From CSP1-4 sp036559965 (lineage in GTDB: Bacteria; Chloroflexota; Limnocylindria; Limnocylindrales; CSP1-4): a stretch of DNA of 21,562 nt. The DNA lies in contig DATBSD010000134.1 of NCBI GenBank assembly GCA_036559965.1, positions 1-21,562 of the forward strand. The letters run 5' to 3'. The number at the start of each line of letters is the position of its first letter. Within the stretch, counting starts at the first letter, position 1. The notes under the pieces are model-generated. The model had not been told where the DNA came from and searched no databases. It was given only the letters and a program-made list of their open reading frames with translations. The position numbers were made by a program, and so were the translations under genes. This document shows positions 20,505 to 21,562 of the stretch, piece by piece.

Positions 20505-21562
20505 CTAGAGATCGAGCGGGTCGGCGGCCTCGGGGTCGAGACCGAGCTCGGCGATGGCGGCGGCGACCTCGGCCGGCTCGCGTCGACCCGTGCGGGCGAG
20601 CTCGGCCAGGACGGCGACCACGATATGCTCGGCATCGATGCCGAAGAGGCGGCGCAGGGCCGGCCGCGTGTCGCTCCGGCCGTAGCCATCGGTCCCCAAC
20701 GAGACCCAGCTCTCGCCCGGCACCCAGCGCGAGATCTGGTCGGGCACCGCTTTCAGCCAGTCGCTCGCGGCCACGATCGGCCCTGCCTTGGCGGCATCGG
20801 CGAAGGCACGCGAGACCTGCGGGCGGCGTGCCTTCTCGGCCGGGTGGAGCCGGTTCCAGCGTTCGGTCGCCAGCGCCTCGGCACGGACGCGCTGGTATGA
20901 CGGCACGCTCCAGACCTCGGCCGCCACGCCGAAGCGCTCGGCCAGCAGCGACTGGGCTCGCAGGACCTGCTGCATGATCGCGCCCGAGCCGAGCAGCGTG
21001 GCTCGGGGCGCCCTGGCAGCCACCTTGGGCGCCGACGCGAAGCGGTACAGGCCGGCCACGATGTCGTCGTCGCTGACGTCGTCCGGGCGCGCCGGCATGA
21101 CGTGGTTCTCGTTGTAGAGCGCCAGGTAGTAGCAGACGTCCTCACCGCCCGCGAGCATCCGGCGCAGGCCGTCGCGCACGATGACGGCCAGCTCATAGGC
21201 GAACGCGGGATCGTAGGCGCGCACATTGGGCAGCGTCGTGGCGACCAGCAGGCTGTGGCCGTCCTCGTGCTGGAGACCCTCGCCGTTGAGTGTCGTCCGG
21301 CCAGCCGTGGCGCCCAGCAGGAAGCCCCGCCCGCGCGCGTCGCCGAACGCCCAGAGCTGGTCGCCGACGCGCTGGAAGCCGAACATGGAATAGAAGATGT
21401 AGAACGGGATGGTCGGCTCGCCATGGGTCGCGTAGCTCGTGCCGGCGGCCTGGAAGGACGCCGACGAGCCGGCCTCGGTGATGCCCTCCTCGAGCACCTG
21501 GCCGTCCTTGGCCTCGCGGTAGCTGAGCACGAGGTTGGAGTCAACAGGCTCGTAGCGCTGGC
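20505..21562 (-). CDS. aceE: pyruvate dehydrogenase E1, homodimeric type, C-terminal part
   Basis: The gene runs off the right edge and only the last 350 or so residues are visible. They match the AceE type of pyruvate dehydrogenase E1, not the alpha/beta heterotetramer: YEPVDSNLVLSYREAKDGQV, EEGITEAGSSASFQAAGTSY, PTIPFYIFYSMFGFQRVGDQ, TTLNGEGLQHEDGHS, YYLALYNENHVMPARP, and the C-terminal domain ending with ESWVSLGTDGYGRSDTRPAL. The enzyme decarboxylates pyruvate with thiamine diphosphate and reductively acetylates the E2 lipoyl domain. No E2 or E3 gene is within the window. The stop is TAG, followed 12 nt later by the MFS gene. Confidence 0.96.
   Translation of the reverse strand, partial: QRYEPVDSNLVLSYREAKDGQVLEEGITEAGSSASFQAAGTSYATHGEPTIPFYIFYSMFGFQRVGDQLWAFGDARGRGFLLGATAGRTTLNGEGLQHEDGHSLLVATTLPNVRAYDPAFAYELAVIVRDGLRRMLAGGEDVCYYLALYNENHVMPARPDDVSDDDIVAGLYRFASAPKVAARAPRATLLGSGAIMQQVLRAQSLLAERFGVAAEVWSVPSYQRVRAEALATERWNRLHPAEKARRPQVSRAFADAAKAGPIVAASDWLKAVPDQISRWVPGESWVSLGTDGYGRSDTRPALRRLFGIDAEHIVVAVLAELARTGRREPAEVAAAIAELGLDPEAADPLDL

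Noticed and set aside
18912..20900. A 662-codon plus-strand open frame opposite copC, the MFS gene and aceE
   Set aside because: It is antisense to three recognised genes, and its composition (long Gly/His/Asp/Arg/Gln runs) is that of reversed high-GC coding DNA.
1..21562. tRNA, rRNA, CRISPR arrays, insertion sequences, integrons or prophage genes
   Set aside because: Reading both strands showed no cloverleaf with CCA-type end, no regularly spaced repeats, and no transposase or integrase motifs, including around the AadA-type gene. A covariance-model search would be needed to exclude small structured RNAs.

Overview
The window is high-GC, densely packed bacterial chromosome with no mobile element, tRNA, rRNA or CRISPR visible. 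The gene set suggests a free-living aerobic heterotroph: a homodimeric-type pyruvate dehydrogenase E1, an aerobic phenylacetyl-CoA epoxidase, a CopC-type copper protein, a berberine-bridge-type FAD oxidase and many lipoproteins. Together with the two-zinc-ribbon protein and apparently leaderless promoters, an uncultured soil or freshwater lineage such as Chloroflexota (Limnocylindria-like) or a deep actinobacterium is plausible. This is inference from gene content, not from a marker gene.

Layout. 1-2002 (+): the end of a metallo-beta-lactamase-fold hydrolase, an ECF sigma factor, and, overlapping it by ATGA, an alkyl-DNA repair protein with an MGMT domain followed by a C-terminal Ada-type zinc domain. 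2024-4032: a small membrane protein (-) divergent from an FAD-linked oxidase (+). 4064-4923 (-): an ArsR repressor and an SRPBCC/AHSA1 protein, translationally coupled, behind a clear inverted-repeat operator. 4981-7050 (-): a saccharopine-dehydrogenase-like enzyme, then an AadA-type aminoglycoside nucleotidyltransferase. 7149-7424 (+): a DUF1905 protein. 7426-10064 (-): the tight operon paaABCD, without paaE. 10143-12556 (+): a lipoprotein and an OxlT-like MFS transporter. 12436-14131: a SAM methyltransferase (-) whose 3' end overlaps the MFS gene by 121 bp, divergent from a HAD dehalogenase-like gene (+). 14120-16164 (-): a PQQ-type sugar dehydrogenase lipoprotein coupled to an alpha/beta hydrolase with glycine at the nucleophile position. 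16302-16664 (-): a two-zinc-ribbon protein with an SYG-rich linker, behind a leader hairpin that buries its ribosome binding site. 16840-19250 (-): copC, a small lipoprotein and a polytopic membrane protein resembling the family annotated as fenitrothion hydrolase. 19326-20492 (-): a second MFS transporter. 20505-21562 (-): the C-terminal part of aceE.

Regulation. Several transcription-unit heads carry a TAnnnT hexamer only 6-9 nt before the start codon and no Shine-Dalgarno, as expected for leaderless mRNAs. The FAD oxidase and the zinc-ribbon gene instead have good Shine-Dalgarno sequences. The two leads most worth following are the sigma factor/permuted-Ada pair (a possible alkylation-response unit without a recognisable separate anti-sigma gene) and the SD-sequestering leader of the zinc-ribbon gene.
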